This document shows, in pieces, positions 9,433-18,070 of a stretch of 28,580 nt of DNA. The notes beneath the pieces are model-generated. The model had not been told where the DNA came from. It did not search any database and was given only the letters and a program-made list of their open reading frames with translations. This DNA comes from an uncultured Mycoplasmatota bacterium (lineage in GTDB: Bacteria > Bacillota_I > Bacilli_A > Mycoplasmatales > Mycoplasmoidaceae). Position 1 is the first letter of the stretch, and each line of letters starts with the position of its first letter. The DNA is taken from the NCBI GenBank assembly GCA_949527715.1, contig CATEWF010000008.1:1-28580 (forward strand), written 5' to 3'. The translations under genes were made by a program, and so were the position numbers.

Positions 9433-10328
9433 TATTTATTTGAATATCCTAATAAAGACAAAACTTTTGGATTATTTCTTCAATCAGTTTGTACTTTTAC
9501 AAAAAGTTTCAAATTTATTTTACAATCATATATTTTCAATAATTCTTTTCTAGCATTAACACCAATTTTTTTGATCATTGTTCCGTTTTTACCAATCAAT
9601 ATTGGTTTTTGTGAAGATTTCTCGACAAAAATATTAGCAAATATATTAAATATATTTTTTGATTCATCGAATGATGTTTTCTCAATGTAAATTCCTGTAG
9701 CATATGGAACTTCCTTTTTGCAGTTTAGTAAAATTTGCTCACGAATAATTTCTGCAATATTAAAATTATCAGAATCCTGCGTTTCTTCTAATTGCTGATA
9801 GCCAATAAGATTTTCATATATTGCTTCAAACAATAACTCAAATGAGTTGTTTTTAGAAGAAATTTTTGTTGTTGCAATTGGTGTAAAATGTTTAGAAATT
9901 GAATTTATATGATTTCTAATGGATCCTTCAGTAACTACATCACATTTAGTTATTACTAAAATAATTTTTTCTAATTTATAAGATTTTACAAATTTAATTA
10001 TTTCTAAATCTTCATCATCTACAGGACGTGTAGGATCAACAAGAAATAAAACTAAATCGCAAGATTTAAAAGTCTTTTTGATTTCAGAATTTAAAAACAA
10101 ATCTAATTTATTTTTTGCAAAGTGAAATCCTGGCGTATCAACAAAGGTAATATCTAACATTTCGTTAGAAAATAAAGTTTTAATTTGATTTCTTGTTGTT
10201 TGTGGTTTATATGAAACAATAGAAACTTTCTTTTTACAAATTGTATTTAAAAGTGTTGATTTACCAACATTTGGTTTACCAACTATAGTAATTACTCCAG
10301 ATTTTTTAGCATTGACAATGTTAGGCAT
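9432..10328 (-). CDS. era: GTPase Era
   Basis: Essential GTPase that binds 16S rRNA near its 3' end and aids 30S subunit assembly. 298 residues. G1 GKPNVGKS is at 17-24, G3 DTPG at 64-67 and G4 TKCD at 127-130; the C-terminal KH domain carries the GxxG-type loop in GKNGTMIKKIG. The ATG at 10328 is preferred; an in-frame TTG at 10340 would add four residues. It overlaps the dgkA end by 8 nt. The last 16 residues depend on TGA at 9480-9482 being Trp. The stop overlaps the recO start by one base. Confidence 0.97.
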
Positions 10329-10707
10329 GGAAATACTCAATTATTTTTGGAATGAAAATTACAAGACCTACAACAACAGAAGCAAGAGTCAAAATAAGTG
10401 TTGCAGCAGCTGATATATCCTTAATTTTTTTGGCCTTCGCATTGTATTCAAACATGATAATGTCTACAACATTTTCAATTGCAGTATTTAATAATTCCAT
10501 TCCAATAATAATGGCGATCAAAATAACTACAATCGACCAATCAACTGGTGTCATATATTTATTAAGAATGATTCCAACTATTATTACAATAGTAGCAATA
10601 ATAAAATGTACAACTAAAGAGGATTCCTCTTTTAAAGAAACAAATAATCCTCTAAATGCATAACCAAATTTTTTAAGTCAACTTCATCTGTCTTTTTTAG
10701 TAGCCAT
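10321..10707 (-). CDS. dgkA: Diacylglycerol/undecaprenol kinase family membrane protein
   Basis: Small integral membrane lipid kinase. 128 residues with three predicted membrane spans (about residues 33-50, 57-75 and 100-120). The family signature with its catalytic glutamates is seen as MELLNTAIENVVD, followed by the cytoplasmic helix with KAKKIKDISAAA. In Gram-positive bacteria this family phosphorylates undecaprenol, but wall-less mollicutes lack peptidoglycan, so diacylglycerol or another lipid alcohol is the likelier substrate here. Two TGA codons near the N-terminus (residues 8 and 10) are Trp. It lies between ybeY and era, as in Bacillus. Confidence 0.9.
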
Positions 10708-10719
10708 ATGCTTATTTTA

Positions 10720-11169
10720 TTATTTAATTATTACTTCTTTCAAAATATTATTTTGAATTTTCATCATTTTTGCATATTCTTTTTCTGTTTGATGATCATA
10801 CTGAAGAAGATGAAGAATTCCATGAATAAATAGAAAGCATAGTTCTTCTATTAAACTTCACTTGTTTTCTTTTGCTTGTTTTTGCGCTACTTCAAAGCAA
10901 ATAAATATTTCACCTAATAACGGACTCTTGATTGTGCTTTTAGAATCATAAAACGCAAAAGAAATAACATCAGTTTGTCTGTTCACTTTTCTATATTTTT
11001 TGTTTATGTTTTTAATTTGATTTTTGTCAACAAATGATAAATCAAAAAATAATTTATTTTTGATTCTAAATTTTCTTGACACATTTTTTACTATCTGATT
11101 AAATTGCTTTATTGGAACTTTCTTACCTGAAAGTTTTTTATCATTTATAGATCAAGAATAGTTTAACAT
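10720..11169 (-). CDS. ybeY: Endoribonuclease YbeY (rRNA maturation factor)
   Basis: Metal-dependent endoribonuclease involved in 16S rRNA 3' processing and ribosome quality control. 149 residues. The zinc-binding signature is seen as HGILHLLQYDH, holding the three histidines, with Gln where many homologues have Gly. Upstream, TDVISFAF and LLGEIFIC are the other family landmarks. Two TGA codons are Trp (residue 6 and in the segment just after KQAKENK). The gene is 12 nt before dgkA and part of the ybeY-dgkA-era-recO group of RNA and ribosome-related genes. Confidence 0.93.
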
Positions 11170-11185
11170 ACATTAAATTATATTT

Positions 11186-11548
11186 TTAAAAAAGATATGA
11201 CAAAAAATTAATTTTTCCAAAATCAAAAGAAAAAGTGTAGTTTCCATCACTTAGATTAAATGAATCAAGTGTAGGATTAGTTCAATATGAATATTCACTT
11301 GATATATTTGTTTTGAAATAAATATTAAAAGTTCATACTCTTTCATTAATTTCTGTCATAATTTTTTTAATATTGTTTTTCTTGATATAGTTATGAATTT
11401 TTGTATTCACTATTATTGAATACGATCCGTCTGATGAAATAAAAGAGCAGATTTGACTAAAGTCAAATTTTATGAAGATACATGAGACGATCAATAAAAC
11501 AAAAACACCAATTGCTGAAAATATACCTGTTAATAACTTATTATGCAT
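11186..11548 (-). CDS. Small single-pass membrane protein of unknown function
   Basis: Not recognised. 120 residues from the ATG at 11548; a GTG at 11566 could add six. One strong membrane span covers about residues 5-25, followed by a roughly 95-residue polar domain. That domain shows two similar stretches, ISSDGSYSIIVNT and NLSDGNYTFSFDF, each of the form SDG-x-Y with beta-strand character, suggesting a small beta-rich extracytoplasmic domain. It needs TGA at 11330-11332 and 11285-11287 as Trp. It is 16 nt before ybeY and downstream of a hairpin after engB. No lipobox is convincing although Cys24 lies at the span's end (LIVSC), so lipoprotein processing is an alternative. Confidence 0.7.
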
Positions 11549-11560
11549 AGTAAATAATAC

Positions 11561-11586
11561 TACCACATTTTACTTGAAATGTGGTA
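11561..11586 (-). terminator. Hairpin between engB and the small membrane protein gene
   Basis: Perfect 10-bp stem TACCACATTT/AAATGTGGTA with a 6-nt loop. On the minus strand it is followed by AGTATTATTT, not a clean T run, so it may be a weak terminator, a transcript-stabilising hairpin or an operator. Confidence 0.5.
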
Positions 11587-11613
11587 TCTAAAAAGTATGT
11601 TTTTTGTGCAAAA

Positions 11614-12189
11614 TTATTTTGAAATTAATGCTAATGTTTTTTTAATTTTTTTGTCAATTAAATCTATATTAGTTTTTTTCTTTGCACTGACTAATATAAT
11701 GTTATCAATTTTTGTCCCAAGAAATCTTGCTGTTCTCGCTAAATTATTTTGATATGTGCTCATTGGATGCTTATCAGTTTTATTTAAAATAACAAAGTGA
11801 TTAATGAATCTTTGTTGCAAAAATTTCGACATACTTGCATCATCTTCTGTAACAACATTTGCATCACAGACTTGAAAAACAGCAAATAGATTTTTTCTAT
11901 ATAGTAAATATTCTTGGATGATTACTTCAAGATAATCTTTCACTTTTTTAGAAACTTTCGCAAATCCATATCCTGGTAAATCAACTAACCTAAATTTACC
12001 ACAATCAAAAAAGTTAACTAATTGTGTTCTTCCTGGAGTAGATGAACTTCTTGCAACTGTTGTATGGGCAATCGCATTAATAAGTGATGACTTACCACAA
12101 TTACTACGACCAATAAAACATATTTCAGTTTTTTCGTCAACTATTCAATCTTCTTGTTTTGATGCAGATTTTATAAACTTAACTTTCAT
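11614..12189 (-). CDS. engB: Ribosome biogenesis GTPase EngB (YsxC/YihA)
   Basis: Essential small GTPase of 50S subunit assembly. 191 residues. G1 GRSNCGKS is at 27-34, the G2 region includes SSTPGRTQ, G3 is the characteristic DLPGYG at 70-75 and G4 NKTDK is at 136-140. TGA at residue 15 is Trp. It starts 5 nt after the UPF0154 stop, so the two are co-transcribed. With era and ybeY in the same series it forms a ribosome-maturation cluster. Confidence 0.95.
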
Positions 12190-12194
12190 TTAAA

Positions 12195-12425
12195 TTATTT
12201 TTTGTTAGATTTTTTGAAGATACTCATCATTTGTTTAACTTGTTGTTCTGAAGGTTTCCTGCCCATTTGAGCATACATAGCCCTAATTTGGCTTTCAGTT
12301 ATTGGAGGATTTTCATCCAATTGTTTTTTAAAATATTTTTGACAAACAACAAAACCTATGATGACGCCTACAATTAATGCGCCAATTACTCCACAAACTA
12401 TTCCCGCTATTACTCCACCTGACAT
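12195..12425 (-). CDS. UPF0154 family membrane protein
   Basis: 76 residues. A glycine-rich membrane span covers about residues 5-28, followed by a cytoplasmic tail with the family-defining stretch NPPITESQIRAMYAQMGRKP. This matches the UPF0154 (YneF-type) family found across Firmicutes and mollicutes, whose function is not established. AAAAGGAG lies 6 nt before the ATG, inside the end of the upstream tkt coding sequence, and the start is 2 nt past the tkt stop. Confidence 0.92.
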   Translation of the reverse strand: MSGGVIAGIVCGVIGALIVGVIIGFVVCQKYFKKQLDENPPITESQIRAMYAQMGRKPSEQQVKQMMSIFKKSNKK

Positions 12426-12427
12426 AA

Positions 12428-14419
12428 TTAACTCCTTTTCTTATTCTTATTAGAATATCATTTAATAATTTTATCACTTATTTGTTTTGCATCTAATTTA
12501 AAATAATTAACAACGTCATCTGGTCTTCCACTCTTACCAAATTGATCAATACCAATTGCTAAATCTGCAATTTTGTATCAAGCAGCAGTAGTTCCGTATT
12601 CAATTGATACAACTGGTTTGTTATCTAATATAGAATCTATATATTTATCCGATTGTTCATAAAACAATTCTAAACAAGGCATTGAGATTATTTGAGCTTT
12701 GATTCCTTTTTTAGCTAAAATTTCAGAAACATCAAATGCAACAGCAACTTCACTTCCAGTAGCAACAATGTTTATATCATGTTTGTCATTTTTCTTAATT
12801 ATGTAACCACCTTTAAGTGCATTAACAAATGAACCTTCATGTTGTTTAAAATCACCACGTGAAGTAATAATTGAAATTGGGCGAGTTTTATTTTGACTCA
12901 CTAGATATAATGCAGCTACACATTCATCGTAGTTTCCTGGACGAATTACATAATGATTAGGGACTGCACGTAAAGATTGCAATTGCTCTATTGGTTGATG
13001 AGTAGGTCCGTCTTCCCCTACAGTAATAGAATCATGAGAATAAACAGTTACCATAGGTAAATTTGAAATTGCCCCAACTCTTAATGCAGGTTTACAATAA
13101 TCACTAAATGACATAAACGTTGAACCAATAGCACGACAGCCCATATGAGCACAAATACCATTTCCAATTGCTTCCATCGCCAATTCCCTTACGCCTAAAT
13201 TAATATTTTGTGCTTCAAAAAAATCTTTGTTTACAGCTAATGATTTTTTATATGTAATTTTAGTTGAACCAGATAAATCAGCATTCAATGTTAACATTGT
13301 TGGATTATTTTCCAAATATGTTTGAAGAACATCACCAAAGATGTTTCTAGTTGCACCTTTGTCTATTTTCTGATTATTTTTAAATCATTCAATTGAAAAG
13401 TTGTATTTATTTTGAACTAAGTCGAAAAAATCTTTGTACAAAGAAAGATTTTTATTTTCAATAACATTTATGTTCATATTGAAATCTTTTTGACATTTTT
13501 TACCACGTTTTTCAAGAATTGAAAAATCAGAAAAAACATTGTTATGAACTGTAAATGGTGGAACTTTATATTTTAAATTAGTTCTTAACTCATTTACTTG
13601 TTCTGGAGTTAATGGAGCACCGTGACATTTATTTGTGTTCTGTAATCTACAACCATAACCAATAATTGAGCAGCATTCGATAATTGTAGGTTTTTTTGAA
13701 TGTTTTGCTTTTTCAATAGCAGATGAAATAGCATTAACATCATTCGCATTTTTTACCTTAATGTAATTTCATCCAACACTACTAAATAATTTTTTGATAT
13801 TTGTTTTAGTAGAATCTTCTACTTTACCATCTAATTGAATTTTGTTTGAATCATAAAGCATGATTAATTTATTAAGATTTAATTTTCCAGCAACAGAAAT
13901 AGCTTCATAGAAAATTCCTTCTTCCATGCATCCATCACCAAATAAACAATATGTATAGTGATCAATTAAATTTGTATAGAGATTAAATTTATTTGCTAAT
14001 TTTTTTTCAGCTATTGCTAAACCAACAGCCATTGCTACACCTTGACCAAGAGGACCAGTTGATACTTCAACACCAGGCAATAAAACATTTTCAGGGTGAC
14101 CTGCAGTTTTAGAATCAAGTTTTCTAAAATTCTTTAAATCGTCTATTGTAATTGAAGAATAACCTGCCACTAACATTGTAGCATACAATAACGCACTACC
14201 ATGTCCTGCAGATAAAACAAATCTATCCCTGTTAAAAAAACCAGGATTCTTTGGATTAACATTTAAATGGTTTCTAAATAGCGAATACATTATTGGTGCA
14301 GCACCTAAAACGATTCCTGGGTGACCAGAATTAGCTTTTGAAATAGCTTCTATTCCCAAAACTCTAATAGTATTTATTGACAAATTTGTGTATTTACTTG
14401 TGTATTTAAAAGATTTCAT
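12428..14419 (-). CDS. tkt: Transketolase
   Basis: Thiamine-diphosphate enzyme moving two-carbon units between pentose and glycolytic sugar phosphates; mycoplasmas use it to make ribose 5-phosphate without the oxidative branch. 663 residues, normal for the family. The ThDP motif begins GDG at 161-163 and ends at Asn192. HPG at 33-35 and the central catalytic glutamate region (NLGVRELAMEAIGNG) are present, as is the pyrimidine-domain stretch SHDSITVGEDGPTHQP. It requires several TGA codons as Trp, including the last (12458-12460), after which eight further residues precede TAA. A TATAAT box at 14445-14440 is the likely promoter. Confidence 0.97.
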
Positions 14420-14439
14420 AAATTAATTTAATTAATTAA

Positions 14440-14445
14440 ATTATA
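14440..14445 (-). promoter_or_regulatory. -10 box (TATAAT) for tkt
   Basis: Minus-strand TATAAT about 20 nt before the tkt start, in the 61-nt region divergent from tRNA-Leu. Confidence 0.5.
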
Positions 14446-14465
14446 GATAATAAACTAATAATAAG

Positions 14466-14471
14466 TATAAT
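14466..14471 (+). promoter_or_regulatory. -10 box (TATAAT) for tRNA-Leu(UAG)
   Basis: Perfect TATAAT ending 9 nt before the tRNA 5' end, an ideal distance for transcription to start almost at the mature end. Confidence 0.65.
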
Positions 14472-14480
14472 TTAAAGTAT

Positions 14481-14564
14481 GCACTCGTGGCGGAACTGGC
14501 AGACGCGTTAGACTTAGGATCTAATACTTAATGTGTGGGGGTTCAAGTCCCTTCGAGTGCACCA
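14481..14564 (+). tRNA. tRNA-Leu (anticodon UAG)
   Basis: 84-nt class II tRNA with a long variable arm and encoded CCA. The acceptor stem GCACTCG pairs with CGAGTGC; the anticodon stem TTAGA/TCTAA encloses CTTAGGA, giving TAG for CUN codons. Followed 16 nt later by a strong terminator, so it is transcribed alone. Confidence 0.97.
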
Positions 14565-14577
14565 TTTAAGATAAATA

Positions 14578-14611
14578 AAAAATAACGCAGATTGTGCGTT
14601 ATTTTTTTTTA
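14578..14611. terminator. Bidirectional terminator between tRNA-Leu and the SSB-like gene
   Basis: 9-bp stem AATAACGCA/TGCGTTATT (14581-14589, 14595-14603) with a 5-nt loop and nine T at 14602-14610 on the plus strand; the minus strand also ends in a T run. It serves both converging units. Confidence 0.85.
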
Positions 14612-14872
14612 AAACACTTGAAGTCGTTCTCCGACTATTTTACTGCCACTTGAAATTGCAGATAGTCTGCCTTTTACACCAACTATCATTCCGTTGGCTA
14701 GTGTTTTAATTTGTTCTTCGAACAATTCGTTATTCAAAATTACAGTAAGAACTTCATATCAGTCTTCATCATCTTGATAAAATGGTTTTTCAACTTTAAC
14801 TTTAATTTCTGAAACATGATCATTCAATTTTTTTAGTCCTTGAACAATGCCAATAATTGCTATAAAATTCAT
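14609..14872 (-). CDS. Small SSB-like OB-fold protein
   Basis: Short gene of 87 residues with a strong ribosome-binding site, AAAGGAG 6 nt before the ATG. The pattern resembles the core of single-stranded DNA-binding proteins: an N-terminal strand with FIAIIGIV, a central strand with DWYEVLTVIL (Trp from TGA at 14747-14749), then NGMIVGVKGRLSAI and KIVGERLQVF, matching the SSB strands that usually read like V.V.GRL and ...AE.I. It is about half the length of a normal SSB and lacks the acidic C-terminal tail that recruits partners. It could be a diverged SSB paralogue, a PriB-like protein or another OB-fold nucleic-acid binder. Function inferred from pattern only. Confidence 0.6.
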
Positions 14873-14980
14873 AATTCTCCTTTCGGTAAAATACTATAAC
14901 ACTAAATTGGAAAAATAGAGGCACAAGAAAAGTATCTTTTTTGTCATAAAAAAGTTTAAATATTAAATCAAAAAAATCTA

Positions 14981-15334
14981 TTATTTTTCTTCAACTCTTT
15001 TGTTTACGCTTTCAATTTTCTGTTCTAAAGATTGAAGTTTTTGTTGAAGTCTTTGGTTGTCGTAGCCATTTTGTTTATATTCGTCAATTTGTTGTTGCAA
15101 CATTTCAATATGCTTGTTTTTTTTATATATAACTAAATTTAATTTTTTAATTTCATCTAAAGAATTGTTTGTTTTTGAAAATAATTTATTTGCTTCAACA
15201 TTTAATTCTTTTAAGTAATTAATTACATAGTCAAAAAATGCATCAACATCTTCTGGGTCATATCCTGCATGAATTTTTTTATTAAACTTTTTATTTAATA
15301 TTTCGTCCAACATTTGATCAAGTTTATTAGTCAT
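14981..15334 (-). CDS. DivIVA/GpsB-like coiled-coil protein
   Basis: 117 residues. The N-terminal about 40 residues carry the DivIVA-domain signature: F17 followed by AGYDPEDVDAFFDYV (23-37), the membrane-curvature-binding head of DivIVA and GpsB. Residues 40-117 form a long coiled coil rich in Lys, Gln and Glu. In walled bacteria these proteins place cell-division or wall-synthesis factors at poles and septa; in a wall-less cell a role in division or polarity is only an inference. No Shine-Dalgarno sequence precedes the start. It diverges from rnhC across a 35-nt spacer containing a palindromic -10 element. Confidence 0.82.
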   Translation of the reverse strand: MTNKLDQMLDEILNKKFNKKIHAGYDPEDVDAFFDYVINYLKELNVEANKLFSKTNNSLDEIKKLNLVIYKKNKHIEMLQQQIDEYKQNGYDNQRLQQKLQSLEQKIESVNKRVEEK

Positions 15335-15353
15335 ATTAAATTAAATCATTCTT

Positions 15354-15363
15354 TATAATTATA
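15354..15363. promoter_or_regulatory. Palindromic dual -10 element (TATAATTATA)
   Basis: The perfect palindrome contains TATAAT on both strands (15354-15359 plus; 15363-15358 minus). Plus-strand use would start rnhC transcription about 4 nt before its ATG; minus-strand use gives the DivIVA-like gene a leader of about 17 nt. Confidence 0.55.
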
Positions 15364-15369
15364 TATAGT

Positions 15370-16284
15370 ATGGTAAGCTTTACTAAACAATTAACACCAA
15401 AACAATTTGATTTTGTTAAATCAAAATTATGTAAATATCAAATTCCTAAAACTACTGAACACATGGTTTTTGCTGCACAATATTTACAAACAAAAATTTT
15501 TATATATAAAACTATGAAAATTTTAGTTCAAGGTAAAAATGTTGAAAAAGTTTTACAGTATTTAACTATTAAAAAACCTATTGAAATCGATGATCAATAT
15601 GGAGAAATTTCATATATAGGTTGTGATGAGGTAGGTACTGGTGATTATTTTGGTGGAATTGTTTGTATTGCTTGTTTTGTTCCAAAAAAAGATGAACAAA
15701 CATTAAAAAGACTTGGTGTAGTTGATTCTAAAAAATTGAGTGATGAAGAAATACTTAAAATAACAAGAAAAGTTGCAGAACTTCAAGGAGAGAAAAAAAT
15801 CGGAATTGAAGTTGGATATAAATCTGTTGAACCAAAAGAGTACAACATTTTATATGACAAATGCAAAAATGCAAATATTATTAAAGCTATTTGTCACAAT
15901 AATGCTCTATCTGATGTATGTAAGTTGCTAAAAAAGAATAAGTCTTATAAACTAGGTAAAAATGTAAAAACAGTGATGGATCAATTTGTTAACAAAAATA
16001 AATATTATGAATATCTAAATAAAAATTGCAAACCTAATTCAATTTCAGAAGTAAACATTTTTGAAACTAAAGCTGAAAGTAAATATATTTGTGTTGCTCT
16101 TGCAAGCATTATTGCTCGTGCTTTCTTTATTAATCAAATGAATAAAATTAGTCAAGACTTAGGAATACAAGTCCCATTCGGTTCAACCGATCCAAAAATT
16201 AGAAAAATAGCTTCATGCATCGGAAGAGTATACCTTAACCGATACGTAAAGCTACATTTTAGAATAACTAAAGAATTAAACTAA
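15370..16284 (+). CDS. rnhC: Ribonuclease HIII
   Basis: Cleaves the RNA strand of RNA-DNA hybrids and removes RNA from DNA. 304 residues: an N-terminal TBP-like substrate-binding domain (about 1-75) and the RNase H core, with the RNase HIII signature CDEVGTGDYFG at 85-95, where Asp86 and Glu87 are catalytic. The downstream VDSKKLS and the MDQF Asp are also seen. The usual DE-S/A-GKGD reads DEVGTGD here. No Shine-Dalgarno sequence is present and the -10 box is 10 nt from the ATG, so the mRNA may be leaderless. Its stop overlaps the convergent ppa stop. It contains no TGA codon. Confidence 0.95.
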   Translation: MVSFTKQLTPKQFDFVKSKLCKYQIPKTTEHMVFAAQYLQTKIFIYKTMKILVQGKNVEKVLQYLTIKKPIEIDDQYGEISYIGCDEVGTGDYFGGIVCIACFVPKKDEQTLKRLGVVDSKKLSDEEILKITRKVAELQGEKKIGIEVGYKSVEPKEYNILYDKCKNANIIKAICHNNALSDVCKLLKKNKSYKLGKNVKTVMDQFVNKNKYYEYLNKNCKPNSISEVNIFETKAESKYICVALASIIARAFFINQMNKISQDLGIQVPFGSTDPKIRKIASCIGRVYLNRYVKLHFRITKELN

Positions 16285-16835
16285 GCTTGATATTTTTCGG
16301 GGTGTTCTTTCTTCATTAATTCAACAAATTTATCTTTGTCTTCTTTGCCATATTTTTCCATTAATTTAACACATTCACGGTATTCTTTAATAGCTCAATC
16401 AACTTCTTTAAAACCTTTAACTAATACTTCTTTCTTTTGAAGTCTTTTGTATGTTTCAAAAAAATCTTTGATTTCTAACAATAGATGTTGAGGTAAAGAA
16501 TTTAAAGAATCATATTGTTTAAATCTTGGGTCACAATCAATAACACCAATAAGTTTAGTGTCAGTTTCTCCACCATCAATCATTTCCATCGCACCTAAAA
16601 TTCTTGTAGGAACACTAACTCCAGGCATGAATTCTTGATCAGCTATTACTAATACATCTAGTTCATCACCGTCTCAATCTAATGCTTCAGGAATAAATCC
16701 GTAGTTTTGTGGATAACAAGAAGGACCAAATAAAATTCTATCTACACTAATTTTTCCAGTCTTACGATTGTATTCATATTTAACTTTTGAATTTTTGGGA
16801 ATTTCAATAGTTACATCCAATGTTAATTTTTCCAT
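16281..16835 (-). CDS. ppa: Inorganic pyrophosphatase, soluble family I
   Basis: Hydrolyses pyrophosphate released by biosynthesis and drives those reactions forward. 184 residues, standard for the family. The metal-binding signature with three aspartates reads DWDGDELDVLV, with the first Trp encoded by TGA at 16674-16676. YEYNRKTG and the segment GVIDCDPRF, with further catalytic aspartates, follow. The start is supported by GAGGAG 7 nt upstream. The TAG stop overlaps the TAA stop of the convergent rnhC by four bases, with no terminator between them. Confidence 0.97.
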
Positions 16836-16891
16836 GTTTATCTCCTCATATAGGTTTATATACTTATTTTAATATAGTTAATTTAAATATG

Positions 16892-16909
16892 TATAATTTT
16901 ACGTATTAT
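16892..16909 (+). promoter_or_regulatory. Candidate -10 boxes for tRNA-Leu(CAA)-yebC
   Basis: TATAAT at 16892-16897 and TATTAT at 16904-16909. The second would start transcription within a few bases of the tRNA 5' end. Confidence 0.45.
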
Positions 16910-16918
16910 TAATATTTT

Positions 16919-17004
16919 GCTCAGGTGGCGGAATGGCAGACGCAGTAGACTCAAAATCTACCGGTAGCAATACCTTAAGGGTTCAAGTCCCTTTCTGAGC
17001 ACCA
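16919..17004 (+). tRNA. tRNA-Leu (anticodon CAA)
   Basis: 86-nt class II tRNA with encoded CCA. The acceptor stem GCTCAGG pairs with TCTGAGC (one G-T pair); the anticodon stem GTAGA/TCTAC encloses CTCAAAA, giving CAA for UUG codons; a long variable arm is present. yebC begins only 15 nt after the CCA. Confidence 0.97.
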
Positions 17005-17019
17005 TTTAAATTAAAAAAT

Positions 17020-17733
17020 ATGCCACGTAAGCACTTAGTTGCTAGTCAAACAAATAGCAAACAACAACAAAACGCTAAATTATGACAAAAACTTGCAAGA
17101 GAAATTAAAGCTGCAGTTAAAGTTGGTGGTCCTAATCCAGAAGCCAATCCAAGATTAAAAGCAGCTATTGAAAAAGCTCTTTCAAAAAATTTGTCAAGGG
17201 ATTCAATTGAACGTAACATTAATGGTTCACAAAAAGATCAAGATGAATTAGTAAATCTTGAATATGAATGCTACGGTCCTAATGGAATCCAAATTATTGT
17301 AAATGCATTGACTGACAATCCTAATAGGGTTGCTAGCAACCTTCGTGGTTATTTATCAAAGTTTGATGCTGAAATTGCTAAACCAAACAGCGTTAAAAAT
17401 TTCTTTGATAAATACGGCGTAATTACTGTTATTAAAGATGACAAGACTTCAGTGGATTCATTAATGGAAACAACTATGGAATATAAAGTTGTTGACATTA
17501 TCGAATACGAAGACGCTTTCCAAATATTAACTGATCCAGAAGATTTTTATAAAGTTAAAGACGCGTTAAAAGCCGCTGCTTTTGAAGTGTTTGAAGCTGA
17601 TATCAAGATGGTAAGTCAATCAAAAATTGATTCTCTTCCAGAAAAAGTAAAAGAAAAATACGATCGTTTTATTGCTTCATGTGAAGATGATGATGACATC
17701 CAATCAGTAGTTACAAATTATGAAGAGAATTAA
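17020..17733 (+). CDS. yebC: YebC/PmpR family protein
   Basis: 237 residues, the usual length. The N-terminus MPRKHLVASQTNSKQQQNAKLWQK (Trp from TGA at 17083-17085) is a variant of the family's GHSKW-type start, followed by LAREIKAAVKVGGPNP and the YECYGPNGIQI motif. The family comprises DNA-binding regulators and, for close relatives, factors that relieve ribosome stalling at proline-rich stretches; which applies here cannot be told. No Shine-Dalgarno sequence precedes the ATG, and no promoter fits between it and the upstream tRNA-Leu, so it is presumably co-transcribed with the tRNA and released by tRNA 3' processing. A strong terminator follows. Confidence 0.93.
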
Positions 17734-17767
17734 AAAATCTGCACAAACATTGCAGATTTTTTATTTT
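17732..17767. terminator. Terminator after yebC, probably bidirectional
   Basis: 10-bp stem AAAATCTGCA/TGCAGATTTT with a 7-nt loop and T-rich tail. The minus strand also reads into six T, so it can also end the leftward unknown operon (stop at 17794). Confidence 0.85.
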
Positions 17768-17793
17768 TTTTGAAAATGTATTTTGTTTTAAGG

Positions 17794-18051
17794 CTATTTA
17801 ATTCATTTATGTTTTTTGAATTGTTCAAGAACCATTTGATTGAATTGCTCTTGATGTTTATTAAACTCTTCTTGTTTGTTCATAAATTGAATTAGAAGAT
17901 TTCGAGTGTCCATTATAACATCACGAAGAGAAGTCTTTGGTGGTTTAACTCCTGGTTTTCTTTTCTTTGTTTTCTTAGATGGTTCTAGCATGACTTTTCC
18001 TGATGTATTAGTTTCTTGCTTAAGATTTGAATATTGATACTCTTTCTTCAT
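17794..18051 (-). CDS. Small basic coiled-coil protein, unknown
   Basis: Not recognised. 85 residues, counting three past TGA at 17803-17805 (Trp) to TAG. The first half is very basic (KKTKKRKPGVKPPK at about 26-39), and the second half (45-80) is a predicted coiled coil with EEFNKHQEQFNQ-type heptads. Such a layout suits nucleic-acid or membrane-surface binding plus oligomerisation. It is the last gene of the four-gene unknown operon, 19 nt after the membrane protein gene. AGGAG is seen 9 nt before the ATG. Confidence 0.65.
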
Positions 18052-18070
18052 ATATATTATAAACTCCTAC

